Below are positions 21,901 through 34,261 of a stretch of DNA of 64,000 nucleotides, piece by piece. Both the position numbers and the translations under genes were made by a program. Within the stretch, counting starts at the first letter, position 1; the number at the start of each line of letters is the position of its first letter. This DNA is from Punica granatum (Eukaryota > Streptophyta > Magnoliopsida > Myrtales > Lythraceae), in assembly GCF_007655135.1 (NCBI RefSeq), contig NC_045129.1, positions 17,892,274 to 17,956,273 of the forward strand, given 5' to 3'. The notes beneath the pieces are model-generated. The model ran no database searches. It was not told where the DNA came from and saw nothing but the letters and a program-made list of their open reading frames with translations.

Positions 21901-24090
21901 CGACTGCTAACTCACCTCCGGAGGTGGTTTTGGTGGTCGTTTTCTGAAAAGAGTCCTGGATCGACCCGATTTGCAAGAAAACCGTACAAACTGTCAGAAA
22001 TTTCAACCCGACTGGGCAGTCGGGCTGTTTCTTCTTCCTGGGGTTAAACCGACGGGTTTTTCTTGGATTTATTGACTCCTTGACACCATAGGGTTGTGTG
22101 GGGAGGTGTTTGATGGGTTTTGGTAGCTCAAACCGACTTGGAAGGGCTTGAAACCCTGTTTGACATTTTTGACCCGAGAAGGACCAAATCTGTCCAGATT
22201 TTGTTCAAGGCTGGTTCTATGGCTTAGAGGCATCAAACTTAAAATCTAAGCTCAGATATTGATAGAGGGGGTCAAAAACATGTCGGATATTAAGTTTGGT
22301 AAAGTTTGGATTTAAGCCGGATGGATTCCGACTTAAGACTTTGCCCGGTTTTGCTTGGTTTTGCTTCTTCTTGCTGAGCTGCGATTTTGCTGAACTCCTT
22401 GAGAGTTTGAGAGCTTTTGTTTGAGTGAGAAATGCTAGAGAGAGAGTGCTTGAAGGTGTCTCCTTAAGTTAATGACATTTGGACAATATATAGAAAAGCT
22501 TAAATGCAAGATTAATGAAGAAAAGTGCAATTAGGGCCATGGATTAGTGGAATCCGAATTTCTTAAGGAAATATCAAGCTCAATTCTCATCCATTGCATT
22601 AATGGAGAAGAGATAAGAGCATTGATGGCTTGAATGGGAAGTTGGAGTGTTGAATTGAAACACTTAGATATTTTGCAAAAGGAAGACAAAGGCAAGTTGT
22701 CTTCTTGGCTTGAAGAAGAAGATGACAAGAGAGGGGTGGTTCTTCTTGTTTTCGGCTAGGGGAAGAAGGTCCCGTGGGTCCCACACAAGATTGGAGGTGA
22801 ATCGGGAATGCTCGGATGTCGATCGGTTACGTGTTCGAGTTCCGTGACTTGAAAGAACGTTGTATTGACAATGTGCGCGAGAAAACGATCCCGATAAGCC
22901 TAAGATTGTCAATTTTCGTGGAGGAATGCTTCGGGTGCGTACGAGGCTCGGAAGTCGTTTTTGCCCGTTCCAGGTGACCGGAGCGAAGTTAACCGCTTCT
23001 AACATCATATCTTGTATCTGCATCCCACGTTGGTCATTTTGACATGAATTGTCAAACAACGTGGCAAATGTGAAGCCGGAGACGTCTTAGGAGTCCGAAG
23101 TTGGATTTCTCAGATTGCTTTCTGAGTTGCTTGGGCGCTCCGGAAATCAATGTGATCTCCGTTTGCTGAGATTGGGCCTCTAAGGATATGAAAAGTGCAT
23201 CTGAGACCCTTAAAACACTGCTCGAGGGGTCTAGATGAATTGTGTGATTCGTTCCGACGATTCCACATTGAGCTTTGAGAAGGCTAGCATTGTGTAAGGT
23301 AAGCATCCGGCGTCAAGTTTCCCCAAAGAGAATCTCCGGATATGAATTTCCACTGAAAATGATCTTTTGTGCTCCTCGAAGGTTACTTGGGAAACCGTGA
23401 AGGGTTTTGCTGTCTGTTTTGCCCAATTGCGAATGTCCACTGGAGTTTTCAGGGCAATGTAGTGTGAACTTCGTTTGCCGTAATTCCGTCAGACTAGTCT
23501 CCAGTTATGCTCTTCCGAAGAGGGGTATGCTTGTTTTGCCGCTCGGAAGTCATTTGAAATGTCTGTGTGACTTCTAAAAGACAATCTGAAGCACTGCTCG
23601 TGCTCTGTAAGATTGTGGGACATGGCCGCATCTGATATTTGGAATTAACTTTCCTCCGAGAAACCGGCATTTTTGGACTTCCACTGAAAAGTTGTCTGTA
23701 TACAGAAAGTTGTTCTATATAGAGCAGATGATTTGCGAAATGCGTTTGAAGACACTTTTCATTTGTTTGGCATCGATGTGGATTTTTGAAGTCCAATGTT
23801 GGCTATCTTCTGACGGTCGAGCGAACTATCGGAAAATAAGACTGTCCACGTGGTACACTGGAAATGCCGGTTTTGGACATTGTTGAGCTCTCTAGTCACT
23901 CTGTTGCTTTTTGATGACCCCTGGGGTCCTTCTGTCATATCCATGTGTCATTTGCCCGATTTCGCCGACTTGAGGATGAATAGTGATTTTCTACTCTGTT
24001 AAGTCGTTTTTCTGTATTCTGCTCAAGTTGCGGCTTGGATCATTGCTGATAATGTAATTTGAGTTGGTGAGCCAAAATGGGGTGCTGACC
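18906..24090 (-). mobile_element. 5' LTR of E1 (5.2 kb)
   Basis: It is collinear with 7360-12569 with few substitutions. It keeps about 86 bp near 20255-20340 that the 3' LTR lost (the same sequence exists in Ogre B's LTR near 47010) and lacks about 105 bp near 19143 and about 25 bp near 23060. A predicted TATA box lies on the minus strand at 22486-22492. Since LTR pairs are identical at insertion, these indels arose afterwards or by recombination between elements. Confidence 0.9.
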
Positions 24091-25370
24091 CGAGATGCAT
24101 AAGCCACCACTCTGCCACTTTGCATTAATACGTAGCCTAAGCCTTGATGGGATGCATCACTATAGATCACAAATCCCTCATCCGTGGACGGAATAATGAG
24201 CACTGGGGCAGTAGTCAACCTCTTCTTCAACTCCTGGAAACTTTGCTCACACTCATTTGTCCATTCAAACTTCACACTCTTCCTCGTTAACCGAGTCAGA
24301 GGAGCCGCAATAAGGGAGAATCCTTCCACAAATCTTCGATAATAACCAACTAAACCTAGGAAACTCTTCACCTCTGTTACACTTGTAGGACGATTCCAAT
24401 TCAAGATAGCTTCAATCTTCGTGGGGTCCACTGATACACCATCACCTAAATCACATGCCCGAGGAATCCCACTTGATCTAACCAAAACTCGCATTTACTA
24501 AACTTGGCATAAAGTTTTCTTTCCCTCAAAATCTGCAACACAACTCGAAGATGTTCTTCATGCTCATCTCTGTCTCTCGAGTATACCAGTATATCATTAA
24601 TGAAAACTACCACAAACTGATGATCAATATATGGCTGGAAGACTCTATTCATTAAATCCATAAAAGATGCTGGAACATTTGTTAACCCAAAAGGCATCAC
24701 AAGGAATTCATAATGTCCATACCGAGTGCGAAAAGCAGTCTTGGGCACATCAGAGTCCTTGATCTTCAGCTGGTGATATCCTGAAGCTGATCAAACAAGT
24801 CATCTATCCTGGGTAACGGATATTTATTGCGCACTGTGAACCGATTCAACTGTCGATAATCTATATACAATCTGAGCGAGCCATCCTTCTTCTTCACAAA
24901 CAAAACTGGAGCACCCTAAGGAGACACACTAGGCCTGATAAATCCCTTTTCTAATAATTTTTGTAGCTGGACTTTCAATTCCTTGAGCTCTGACGGGGCC
25001 ATACGATACGGTGCATGAGAAATGGGGGCAGTACCGGGCTCTAACTCTATAGTAAACTCAATCTCTCTATCAGGAGGAAAGCTAGGTAAGTCATCCGGAA
25101 AAACATATGGAAACTCGCAGACTATTGGAATTTCACTAAGTTTCGGTGAGTCGACCTCGGTAGCAACCACATGTGCCAAATATCCTTCACACCCCTTTTT
25201 CAAAAGTTTCGTCACCTCGAGGGATGATATAACATTGAATGGAACACCAACTGATCTCCATGAAACTTAAATTCAGGCTCATTCGGTATTCTAAAGACAA
25301 CCTCTTTCTTGTAACACTCCACAGAAGCATGGAGAGAAGCAAGCCAATCTATCTCGAGGATAACGTCAAA
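24091..25370 (-). pseudogene. Element G pol, 5' part: reverse transcriptase and RNase H start
   Basis: The minus strand encodes the linker before RT (ELEPGTAPISHAPYRMAP), then after a TGA/TAG-type stop at 24913-24915 [18 protein letters not shown], then [19 protein letters not shown], and the active-site box near 24596 reading FINDIL where FIDDIL is usual. About 40 bases around 24780 are missing: the text runs from LFDQLQ straight into GYHQL in another frame, so the segment with motif A and its catalytic Asp is gone. RNase H begins near 24190 ([16 protein letters not shown]) and is cut at 24090 by E1. The product would be dead even without E1. Confidence 0.85.
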
Positions 25371-25373
25371 ATC

Positions 25374-25730
25374 TCAAATACTTAAGGGTATTAAATCTAC
25401 TAGCATCTCCTTATCCCCTAAGTGTAGCCTACAACCGCAATACACTTCCCCAACCACTACGCTCTCCCCCGTCGGTGTAGCTATAGAGATACGACTATCT
25501 AATAACTCTCGTGGTCTATCAGAATGCATGGCATATGACAATGAGATATATGAATGAGTGGACCCTGGGTCTATAAGTACATGAGCAAGTTTATTAAAGA
25601 GATTTAACGTACCCGTCACTACAGTCGGAGTGGTATCAGCATCCCACTTCGTTAAGGTGAATACTCTACCCTGCGTCATTGGTCTAATAGCCTGGCCTAC
25701 TGAGCTCACCATCGATCCACCCCCTCGGCT
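25374..25730 (-). pseudogene. Element G protease
   Basis: LIDPGSTHSYIS near 25570 is the retroviral-type aspartic protease active site; plant gypsy elements usually have D-S/T-G where this has D-P-G. The flap and C-terminal parts follow (TPTGESVVVGEVYCGCRLHLG). The frame ends at 25374 with a stop inside the domain, and the next 150 bases are frameshifted. It lies between the gag zinc knuckles and RT as usual. Confidence 0.75.
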
Positions 25731-26932
25731 TTGAATACTCTTATTGCTACTCATCTGTCCATGGCCTCTCATCGCCGATGGCCTATTGCCCACACTAGTA
25801 CTGCTAGACGCCACGACTATAGGCTGCCTACAATTCCTCTGTACATGTCCCTTCATGCCACATGTAAAACATGTAACCTCCTCACTCCTTAATTGTGGGC
25901 AATTGTTTCTCAAGTGATCACGACGTCCACAATGAAAACAACTCTCATACTACACTTGACAAACAGCGGAATGAAATCGACCACAATTCTGACAATTTTG
26001 ACGCCTCGGGAGGTTAGTTCCACCATAACTCCCGCCACTTTGACTTCTCATGCCCTTATCTTCATAAGACCATTGCGGAAACTGCTGATAAGTTGATTTC
26101 CCTCTATTGAAGCCTTGAGTGAACCCGCCTCTTTTTGGGGGTCGGGAGGAACCCTCTACAATTGAGCTATTAGCCCGAGTTCTACTTTGTTCCCTCTGAA
26201 GAACTTCCTCTCGTAAGTCCTTTTCAACAATGATGGCTTTATTATACAGGTCTGAAAATAATGGAATCTCCAAAATGGAAACGCGCGACCTAATATTGAG
26301 GTTCAATCCATCCAAGAACCTACTGCATTTGGAAGTTTCATCACTTACCAATGTAGGGGCAAAACGTGACAACTTGGTGAATTTTACTTCATATTCAGCT
26401 ACACTGAGCTCTCTTTACTTCAATTTAGAAATTCCCGCTCCTTGGTGCGCTGAAATGAGGCTGGAAAGTACTTGTTATAAAATGCTTGCGTAAACTCAGC
26501 CCAAGTGATAACGTGTAAGGAGTTTGGATCCAGTCGTCTCTGAGTAGCCTCCCACCAGTACTGAGCATCCCCTTCTAGCATAAATGTCGCGAGTGCTACA
26601 CGTTGGGTGTTTGAAACCTCCATGATTGAAAAAATTCTTTCCATTCCAGCTATCCAATTCTCCGCTTCTATAGGATCAGCACTTCCCAAAAAACTAGATG
26701 GACCATATTTTCTAAACCTTTCATACGGCATTAATTGTTGCTCCATGTGAGATGTGGATGCACTCGGCTGTGCTGCTTGCCTCTGGAAGAAAGCCGTTTG
26801 TTGCTCGATTAGCTGCGCTTGCTGCTCAACTAGACGAGTCATCGCTGCTAATGTTTGGTGGATTGGTGGATCTTGATCCCTGGGAGCCTCAGCAGCCTCT
26901 TGAGGAGCTTGAGACACTTGATCTTCTGTCAT
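25731..26932 (-). pseudogene. Element G gag
   Basis: The start at 26932 gives a Q-rich N-terminus, then the capsid-like retrotransposon gag core (FLGSADPIEAENWIAGMERIF, LEGDAQYWWEATQRR, AFYNKYFPASFQ). A frameshift or stop near 26420 breaks it and it resumes to 25950. Three zinc knuckles follow: CQNCGRFHSAVC, CFHCGRRDHLRNNC and CFTCGMKGHVQRNC, with a stop between the first and second. This arrangement fits the Tekay/Del lineage. Gag would form the virus-like particle and bind RNA. Confidence 0.8.
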
Positions 26933-27147
26933 AGGCTCAAGTGTGTCCTGATCGGCTAAATTCTCGGCTGTGCGGTACCTACGTCGACCCCGCCACGCAC
27001 GTTTGGGTCCTATTGCTAATTTCCTAAGAAATACACAAGTTAATCAAGCATTTAATAAACACAATTATGAGATATATCCCGTCTTAGGGCTGCAACTAAT
27101 AAAAAAGAACAGGGATCAGGCACACTAAGTCTACATAATCCTATAAC
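26933..27147 (-). other. Element G leader
   Basis: This is about 215 bases of untranslated sequence between the primer site and gag. Nothing else is recognised. Confidence 0.6.
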
Positions 27148-27163
27148 CTAGGCTCTGATACCA
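27148..27163 (-). other. Primer binding site, tRNA-Met type (element G)
   Basis: The minus strand reads TGGTATCAGAGCCTAG, complementary to the 3' end of initiator tRNA-Met as in most plant gypsy and copia elements. It follows the LTR end GTCGTGACA by 4 bases. Confidence 0.85.
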
Positions 27164-27167
27164 AAAA

Positions 27168-29584
27168 TGTCACGACCCGAAACTTATAGCAGAGTTTCCC
27201 CTCTATTCCTTAATATCCATTGTCATATACGCAACTCATATATGTATAATCTATTTCCATAACTCCCAACACATTAAACCAACCCAAGAAGCTCTATATA
27301 AACATATAACCACCTAACTAATTCTAATATATGCATAAAACTCTCAAGAGAGTACTCAGTTGCAACCATTTAGCAACACAAACTAAACGAAAGTTTTCAT
27401 ATGTATATAGTATGCTTTTATAACACATCAAACCTTTAAACCAACTCGGCATGCTCTACCTAAACATATAATCAATCTAACATATTCTAATGTACGTATA
27501 TACCCTTAATAGAGTGTTCTGCTGCAACCATACCACTAAACCAACTAAACAAAAGTTTTAGGTCGTAACAGAACTGTGACATTTACGAAAACTTACTACC
27601 TATACTATGAGTGGGCCTACTTGCCAAAAATCCTTCGCGCTGATCCCCGTTATCCAAAAGTCCTCCTGTGCGGCTAGTCTAGCTTCTAGCTCATCTAGAA
27701 AAATGTATGCAGGGGGTGAGCTACATCTCAGTGAGTACTATATTCCAACGTAAAATGAACTAATATGTTAACATCACAATTCACCACAATCAATCATATA
27801 TCTATTTATGTACATATTCCACCAGATATAGAATCCAATACCAAGATCATACTTTCACACAACTCATATGGCAACCAAATCCAAACAACAATAATATAGC
27901 CATGGGGTCGCATTGCCTTGCAACAAGTTCTGACGGTACTGTGACCCCGCATATCTCAAAGAAATTATTTGTTCATTCACATATCATATCTCATAAGCGG
28001 GGGCCGCCCATTAACCTCTGGCGGTAAGAGTTGACCTTCATTTATATTCCGCCGGTCTAGCGGCCGATCATGCCCCTGCTTATATTTCGCCGGATCCAGC
28101 GGCTGATCAGGTCCCTATTTATATTCCGTTGGGTTCGGCGGTCAATCAGGCCCCTGTTTATATTCTGCCGGGTCTAGTGGCCGATCAGGTCCCTATTGTA
28201 TTCCGCCGGGTTCGGCGGCCGATCAAGTCCCTATTTATATTCCGCTGGGTTCGGCGGCTGATTAGGCCCCTTCTATAATCCGCCGGGTCCAGCGGTCCCA
28301 TGGCTATAGTCAAACAATCACAAGCATACTCAATATACACATCAACTATGTTCCGCAATCATTCAACCACCATCACCTCTATAACTATACATATATATAT
28401 ATATTTATTATCATTTTATGATGGAAGAAAGTACTCACGAAGACCCCTGAAATGACAACTTAATGAGTCGAGCCTTCCAGAGGTATAACCTCAGTCTCCC
28501 CAGCTCCTATTCAGTTCAAGCACAAAGATTGGATAATATACTAAATAAGAGTGAAAATATGCATCAGTTAAATCACCGTGTTACTTCATCGATATAGCTA
28601 TAATGTAAGACGTTTATAATTAACAATGCTCCCTCCCCATCTCTTTTGATTCCTACCTAACTCTTTTAATGGGGCACAATGCAATTGGTATAGACATGCA
28701 TTGCTCAAATCACATCTACTTGCCTCATATATACATATAGGCTATTCATTTTAGATAACACATTGAAGGCACTTGGGGCAAGCATAACAAAATATAGAAA
28801 TAACACTTCAAGTGGCCCCGACTATTTATTAGTCCAACTAATGCAATGGACGATTAGAAAACAAGTTTAATTCTTCACTTCATAGTCAAAAGAGCATCCT
28901 ATCTCCCTATGATCTCTATAAGTAACTCCTAGCACGTCGAGCTCAATTATCACACCAAGGGCAATTAACAATCACCCAACACCAATCAGTAGCTCTCATA
29001 TGCCTACCCGCATAAACGCTCAACACATCAATGACTAACCGGATTCAAGCTCACGCCAGTCTTAAGTATGGCTAGCGATAGAGGAATCATAACATCAAAG
29101 GCTGAATTTCCTCAAGCCTAGAGTCAGCTAATTTCCCTTCTCTAACCCATAGTTCAAATAGCGAAATATATGCATATATATACATATGTACACACACTTG
29201 CCTACATATATATATATATATATATATTTCCAGAAGGGCATAGCAATATGTATTAGAAACCTCCTAACTCAACTAAGAAATTTGCCCCCTGCCTTACAAC
29301 CGAATTATTCAGCTCATATGAGTGACCAACTCATTCTAAAACAACATGAGATTAACTCCAAATATATCCAACTCAACTTATATCAGCTAGGAAAATTAAC
29401 TAAATTACAACAACTAAATTTCTCAAACCTAGATAAGCTGAAATGGATGCAAGGAGAGCCCTAACCTATGCCGAACCTAGTGAATATGAATGTTTCAATC
29501 ATAAACAATCAACTTACAATCAATATTTTCAGACTTAGCCTTCTTCCTCTCCTTCTTCTCCTGGAATTTCTCAACTCAGCTCAC

Positions 29585-29619
<35 letters not shown>

Positions 29620-29941
29620 GGTTCATTTTCGTTTTTTCTCAGCTAGGGATAGAGCAAGGGAGGGTATGGCTTAAATAAGGAAGAAAAAGAGAAAAAAAAA
29701 GGTGGTCAAAGATGGTCAAAGGCAGTGGGAAGAAAAAGGGCTGCTGAAGATGAGGCCACTTGGCCTATTCTACACTTATCTTTCTCTGATTTTCACTTTT
29801 TCATTTTTTTTCATATAGATAAAGATCCAGCCACAAATTGTGGTATATTATATACATGTATGTTATGTAACCATGCATGTGCATATGGATATGTATATGT
29901 GTCTGCCTATATATGTGTATTTGGTAAAGGCCGGTCTCACA
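27168..29941 (-). mobile_element. 5' LTR of element G (2.8 kb)
   Basis: On the minus strand it starts TGTGAGACCGG at 29941 and ends GTGACA at 27168, next to the tRNA-Met primer site. It holds a TA run near 29206-29228, a TC run near 29587-29615 and the minisatellite at 27997-28300. The right boundary abuts Ogre LTR sequence; the candidate 5-bp duplication there (TGGAA) cannot be tested because the other end of G is deleted. Confidence 0.88.
27997..28300. repeat. Minisatellite with GC hairpins in element G LTR
   Basis: Six to seven units of about 42 bp carry the pattern TATATTCCGCCGGGTTCGGC and then GGCCGATCAGGTCCC. The CCGCCGGGTTCGGCGG part is an inverted repeat in most units, with changes on both arms in some (for example CCGCTGGGTTCGGCGG). 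Confidence 0.85.
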
Positions 29942-32900
29942 TGGAATAGCGGCAAACGAAGTTGACCATGCATTGCCCCGAAAACTCTAGCGGACAGACG
30001 CAAATGGGCAAATCAGACAGCAAAACCCTTTTCAGTTTCCCGAGTAACCTCCGAGGAGTATAAAAGGGCATTTTCAGTGGAAATTCATATCCGGAGATCC
30101 TCTTTGGGGAAACTTGACGCCGGATGCCTACCTTACACAATGCTAGCCTTCTCAAGGCTTAATGTGGAATCGTTGGAATGAATCACACAACTCATCTAGA
30201 CCTCCCGAGCAGTGCTTTAAGGGTCTCAGATGCACTTTTCATATCCTTAGAGCCCAATCTCGACAAACAGAGATCATAGTGATCTCCGAATCGCCCAAGC
30301 AACTCAGAAAATAATATGAGAAATCCAGTTTCGGCGTCTTAGGACATCTCTGGCTCTATATTTGCATTACCGGCTTAACGGTCAAATGCCCACGTAATTT
30401 GACAATTTATGTCAAAATGATCGACGTGTGATACAGATACAAGATATGCTGTCAGAAATGGGTAACCTCACTCTGAATGATTAAAAGGAGCAAAATCGGC
30501 TTCCAAGCCTCATACAGACATTTGACATTTTTCCACGAAAAATGCCAATCTTGGGCTCATTAAATCCGATTTCTCGCGTATATCGATAATTCAACGTTCA
30601 GTTCGAACCACGAGCTACGAATGCGCAATCAATCGAGACTTGAGCTTTTTCCCGGTTTCTCCTCTTCGGCTGTGGGACCCACGAATTGTCCAAGGACAAC
30701 TCTTCCTTTGCCAAACCATCCACCCCAAGCTTCTCTTGCACTCTTGGTTGAAAATATCCAAGGAGTGTGAAGACAACACTCCAAGCCTTCATCAATGCTC
30801 TTGGCTCCTCCACATGAAGGATACTTGGCTCACATTCATCCTCATCTTCATTAAGTGGCCGAAAGTTACTAAGTATGGGGGTTAAGAGCAATTGCTTTTG
30901 CTAATTGTGTCATTAGCTTTGCCTATAAATTGCCCAAAAGTGATTAAGTTAATCACTTCTCTTCTTGCACACTCTCTCCAAGCTTTCTCTCTCAAGAAAA
31001 GCTCTCAACTCTATAGCCAAAACCAGCAAGTTTCAACACTTCAAAACCAAGAGAGAAAAATCGAAAAAAAATCGAAGAAAGCTTTGAGTTTCTTAAGTCG
31101 GAAGCCGATGTTCATCATCCCGATTTTAGTTCAAAAATTTCTCAAATTCCATGGACCACATGTTTTGGACCCAAGGAGTTCATTTATGAACTTAGATTTT
31201 TGGTTTGAAGTCATTTGCTCATCATTTCAGGTTGATTTCTTCATTTCGGGCGAAGACCGTGCTCCCGGGTGAACACTACCCGAGCACAGCCGCGCACCCG
31301 CACGCATACCCGCGCACACGCCAAGCGCCCCTGCGCGCTCGCTTACGTGCCCCGCGAGCCGATCCTTGCCCGAACGTGCATCCTTTGCACCTGAGTACCT
31401 TTCCAAGCATTCAACCGAGTCACCCGACTCTCGAACACTTCCCCAACTCTTTGCTCGTATCCCGAGGCTAGGTATAACATTCTCGACTTAGAGAATTCAG
31501 GTCTTTTACATTTCTTGCGTGTTTACGGAGTTATAAGTTATGTTAACCATGTTTCACTTGCAAGTTTATATTTTTATGCATTTTCACATTATGCCATGCA
31601 TGTTCATCCTCGATTAACGTGCTAACATGTCGGGAAACGTTTGGATCGTCACTCGGAAGACCATCCTGACTCGAAACAAGCAAAAGAGCTATCGGGTTTG
31701 CCTCAAGGATAGGTGACCGAGACTTGGCTTGCTTTCCTCAGGTTAAGAATGGCATTCTTAGCCCGATCCAAGCTCGATTCCCGAGTTTTCTCGTGTTTTT
31801 TTACGTGCATGAAGTCGGTATTGTTTTATTGATTCTTTAAATAATATGTTTGTGCATGTTTACATGTTCGAATGCGTTATTCAAATCATGGCAATACCGA
31901 CTTTAGTTTAATCGTGTCATTTATCATGTTTGTCGTTTGAGCATGCGAGAAATGATTCGAAATGAGATGGGGAAAACTAGTGGAACCTTATTCGGACCAT
32001 GAGACCTCTTAGCTCTCTCACTCCAAGGACTAGTGGTCGAGAGCTTCATGGGCTTATTCGGGTTGCACGAGGCTTTCCTCTTCCCGTTTTAAGTCCGTTC
32101 TCGGCTTTCGCGTAATTTGCAATTTATGTTATTGTCACAACATCGCATGAAAATGTATTTTTAAAACAAAACATGCATGGATTCGGGTATCGATGACTCA
32201 TTCGAGTCCATTTGGTTACGAGGGTAGTTTCGGTCATTGGACCAAATATCCTCGATCCTTACGGAACCATCTTGGTCGTCGAGTCACGAATCGTTTTCAC
32301 AATTAATGCATTCGGCGATAACCTTAAGCATTAATTCCATGAATGGGTTAATGGGGACGCTCACACGGTTAATTCATTCAATTTAAATAACTTTATACGA
32401 ACTGGACATTAATTTGTAACTCGCGTCGACGAATTACAAAACGGTGTTATTGCCCTTTTCGAAACCCTCACACTTTCAAATCCGTATTGTGTTTTCTCTT
32501 TTCTGAAAACAAATTTTCAAATCAAGGGCAAGAACATTATTTTGTGATTTGGCGATATCCTAGCGTAGTTTAAGGTGTCAGTTGGGTATTCTGTATCAAA
32601 AAAATACAATTACCGGACTAATAATTTCATTCGATCTAACCAAACGCTAAAAAATGGTTAGATGGAACTGTAGGTTCCAAATTTAGAGTCAAAATTCAAG
32701 TTTGGATAAATTCAGTGGTAATTCAGTGTCACAACACCGAATCACTGTAAAAGTAATCCACACACACGAGATTTGACTCTCTTTATCAAGTTCTCAAAAC
32801 AAAGCCGAATTCAAAATGTTTTGCATGATTTTTTGCTTAGCATATGGCATTTGTTTGCAAAAACACCCCGGGGTTAATAAACGTGCTAATCCACGTACAT

Positions 32901-33807
32901 TCGGTGAATACAAACACTTTGTCTGTTATTTAACTGCTGCTTGTTATTTTTTCTTACCTGTTTGCCATGCGGGTCGAGCCTGATCCCTAGGTCGAATAAT
33001 ATTAGGATTCAACGCCCTAATCATCGATCACAGGGTCCAACGCCTTATTTAGTGAGAGTGCTTGAATTTCAATTTTTCGGTGTTTCCCTAAGCTCACGGT
33101 GAATTAGAGCGGAATAATAACCGAACGTGAATCGACTGGAATTCGACCCTATTTGTAATTTGTATTTATTGTTTTCAAGAGCATTGTAAGGATTTTATTT
33201 TGTACATTCATTCTGTAAGAATTCCAGTCGATAAGCGAACGGTCCGAGAGTCGAATTAATCGAATCGGTCTAATGCTTGCCCAGACACAAGTAAATCCAA
33301 GATCTCGAGGTTTCGGTTCACACAGGGATTCAACCTCCATGGTTCAATGAACTGTAACGCAAGATTGTGAACCAATTCCCCGACACACGGGTTTACTTCT
33401 CTTTCGGCTTTTCAACCGACATCGTTTAGTTCACCGAATTTCCAGTGTTAAAACGTGCGAGTCGAGTGCAACTTAATTCAAGCGGTAAATAATAAAACAT
33501 GCAAGCCTAGCAAATCAGAGTATCGAAATGGCGTGCGGAATATAGGCCCGCACGTAACATGAACCCCCGAACTCGGACTTTCCTATTCCACATAGATCAA
33601 TACCTTAACAACAACTAGGTGTTCCATACTCCTAGACCCCGGGTAACTTATCGGCCCTCAACCTTCAGGTCGTAAAAAGATAAATGGCGACTCCTTTTCA
33701 CGCGTGTCTGTCACGCGTTCCCACGGAAAAGGTGAACACTCCCAAGCCGCGCGATCCAAAAGCGCGCGATGCGAGCCCCGACAAGAGTCCACATTCGGGT
33801 CCGTACA
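29942..33807 (+). mobile_element. 5'-truncated Ogre-type LTR, probable 3' LTR of Ogre A
   Basis: The sequence matches Ogre B's LTR from about 44688 onward to the terminus CCGTACA. The first 600 bases are missing at the junction with element G. No primer site follows the end (next bases GTAGGGTCC), so it is a 3' LTR or solo LTR. A predicted TATA box (CTATAAAT, 30923-30930) precedes a CTCTCTCCAAGC-type leader. A G/C-rich variable stretch lies near 31260-31370. It points toward the RPC7 gene 1.6 kb downstream. Confidence 0.85.
30923..30930 (+). promoter_or_regulatory. Predicted TATA box of the Ogre LTR at 29942-33807
   Basis: GCCTATAAATTGCCC is conserved in position with the other Ogre LTRs here, including the inverted one at 61651. 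A start site about 30 bases on, near AAGTTAATCAC, is inferred. Confidence 0.5.
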
Positions 33808-34261
33808 GTAGGGTCCAGTTCCAAAATCTTGGAACCGATCCCTTACAAGGCAAGGTCCGGGTATCGTAAAAATAATAGGGTATCTAGAACTGATCACCCC
33901 TAGGAAGAATGTTCTATCCCTCTCCTCAGTCCCACAGTTGTAATGCCACTAATGTCATTGTGCTAGATTAAGGCCGCTCGTAGGATCATGTTTAACGTGT
34001 GCAAGTGTTCATCCACAGAATCTCAAGGGATTTAGTCGAATGATTAAGGAGGAATTCATGGATCAACCCGATTCTACATTCGAAATTCCTTAGAGTCATC
34101 GGAGCGCCTCTGGCGTGATTACCCGATTCGTGTGCCGCCGATGGTTCACAAGCCCTAGAGGATTAGTCGGTTAAAGTTCGAATACTCCCGATCAGCCAAA
34201 AAAAGAAGAATATATTCTATTTCATACATAGAATAGATCCCATGAGGTTTAACAGTTTATA
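33808..34261. other. Unassigned intergenic sequence
   Basis: No coding potential or known element was recognised. The base composition is higher in G+C than the AT-rich DNA that follows, which leaves room for an old repeat fragment. Confidence 0.4.

Larger units (their letters stand above)
7360..24090 (-). mobile_element. E1: non-autonomous Ogre-derived LTR element with both LTRs
   Basis: Two same-orientation LTRs (7360-12569 and 18906-24090), similar throughout by eye, flank a 6.3 kb interior. The interior has an Ogre-type primer site beside the 5' LTR and a polypurine tract beside the 3' LTR. No gag, protease, reverse transcriptase, RNase H or integrase motif is visible in any frame, so mobility would need proteins from an autonomous Ogre. 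It splits element G inside an RNase H codon run, and the host sequence on the two sides joins exactly (CTCG/GCAAC). No 5-bp target duplication is seen. The 5' LTR terminus reads GGTGCTGACC where GGTGCTGACA is expected, one base change in the terminal TG. Confidence 0.88.
4488..29941 (-). mobile_element. Element G: chromodomain Ty3/gypsy retrotransposon (Tekay/Del-like), interrupted by E1
   Basis: In minus orientation the order is 5' LTR (27168-29941), tRNA-Met primer site, gag, protease, reverse transcriptase, RNase H, integrase, chromodomain, polypurine tract and 3' LTR fragment (4488-5476). That order and the chromodomain place it among plant chromoviruses. E1 (7360-24090) sits inside the RNase H. 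Without E1 about 8.7 kb remains; restoring the missing 1.8 kb of LTR gives about 10.5 kb, usual for this lineage. It is inactive, with frameshifts, nonsense codons, a lost reverse-transcriptase motif A and a changed catalytic residue. The surviving LTR parts (4488-5476 and 28963-29941) look nearly identical by eye, so the insertion is not very old. Confidence 0.85.
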
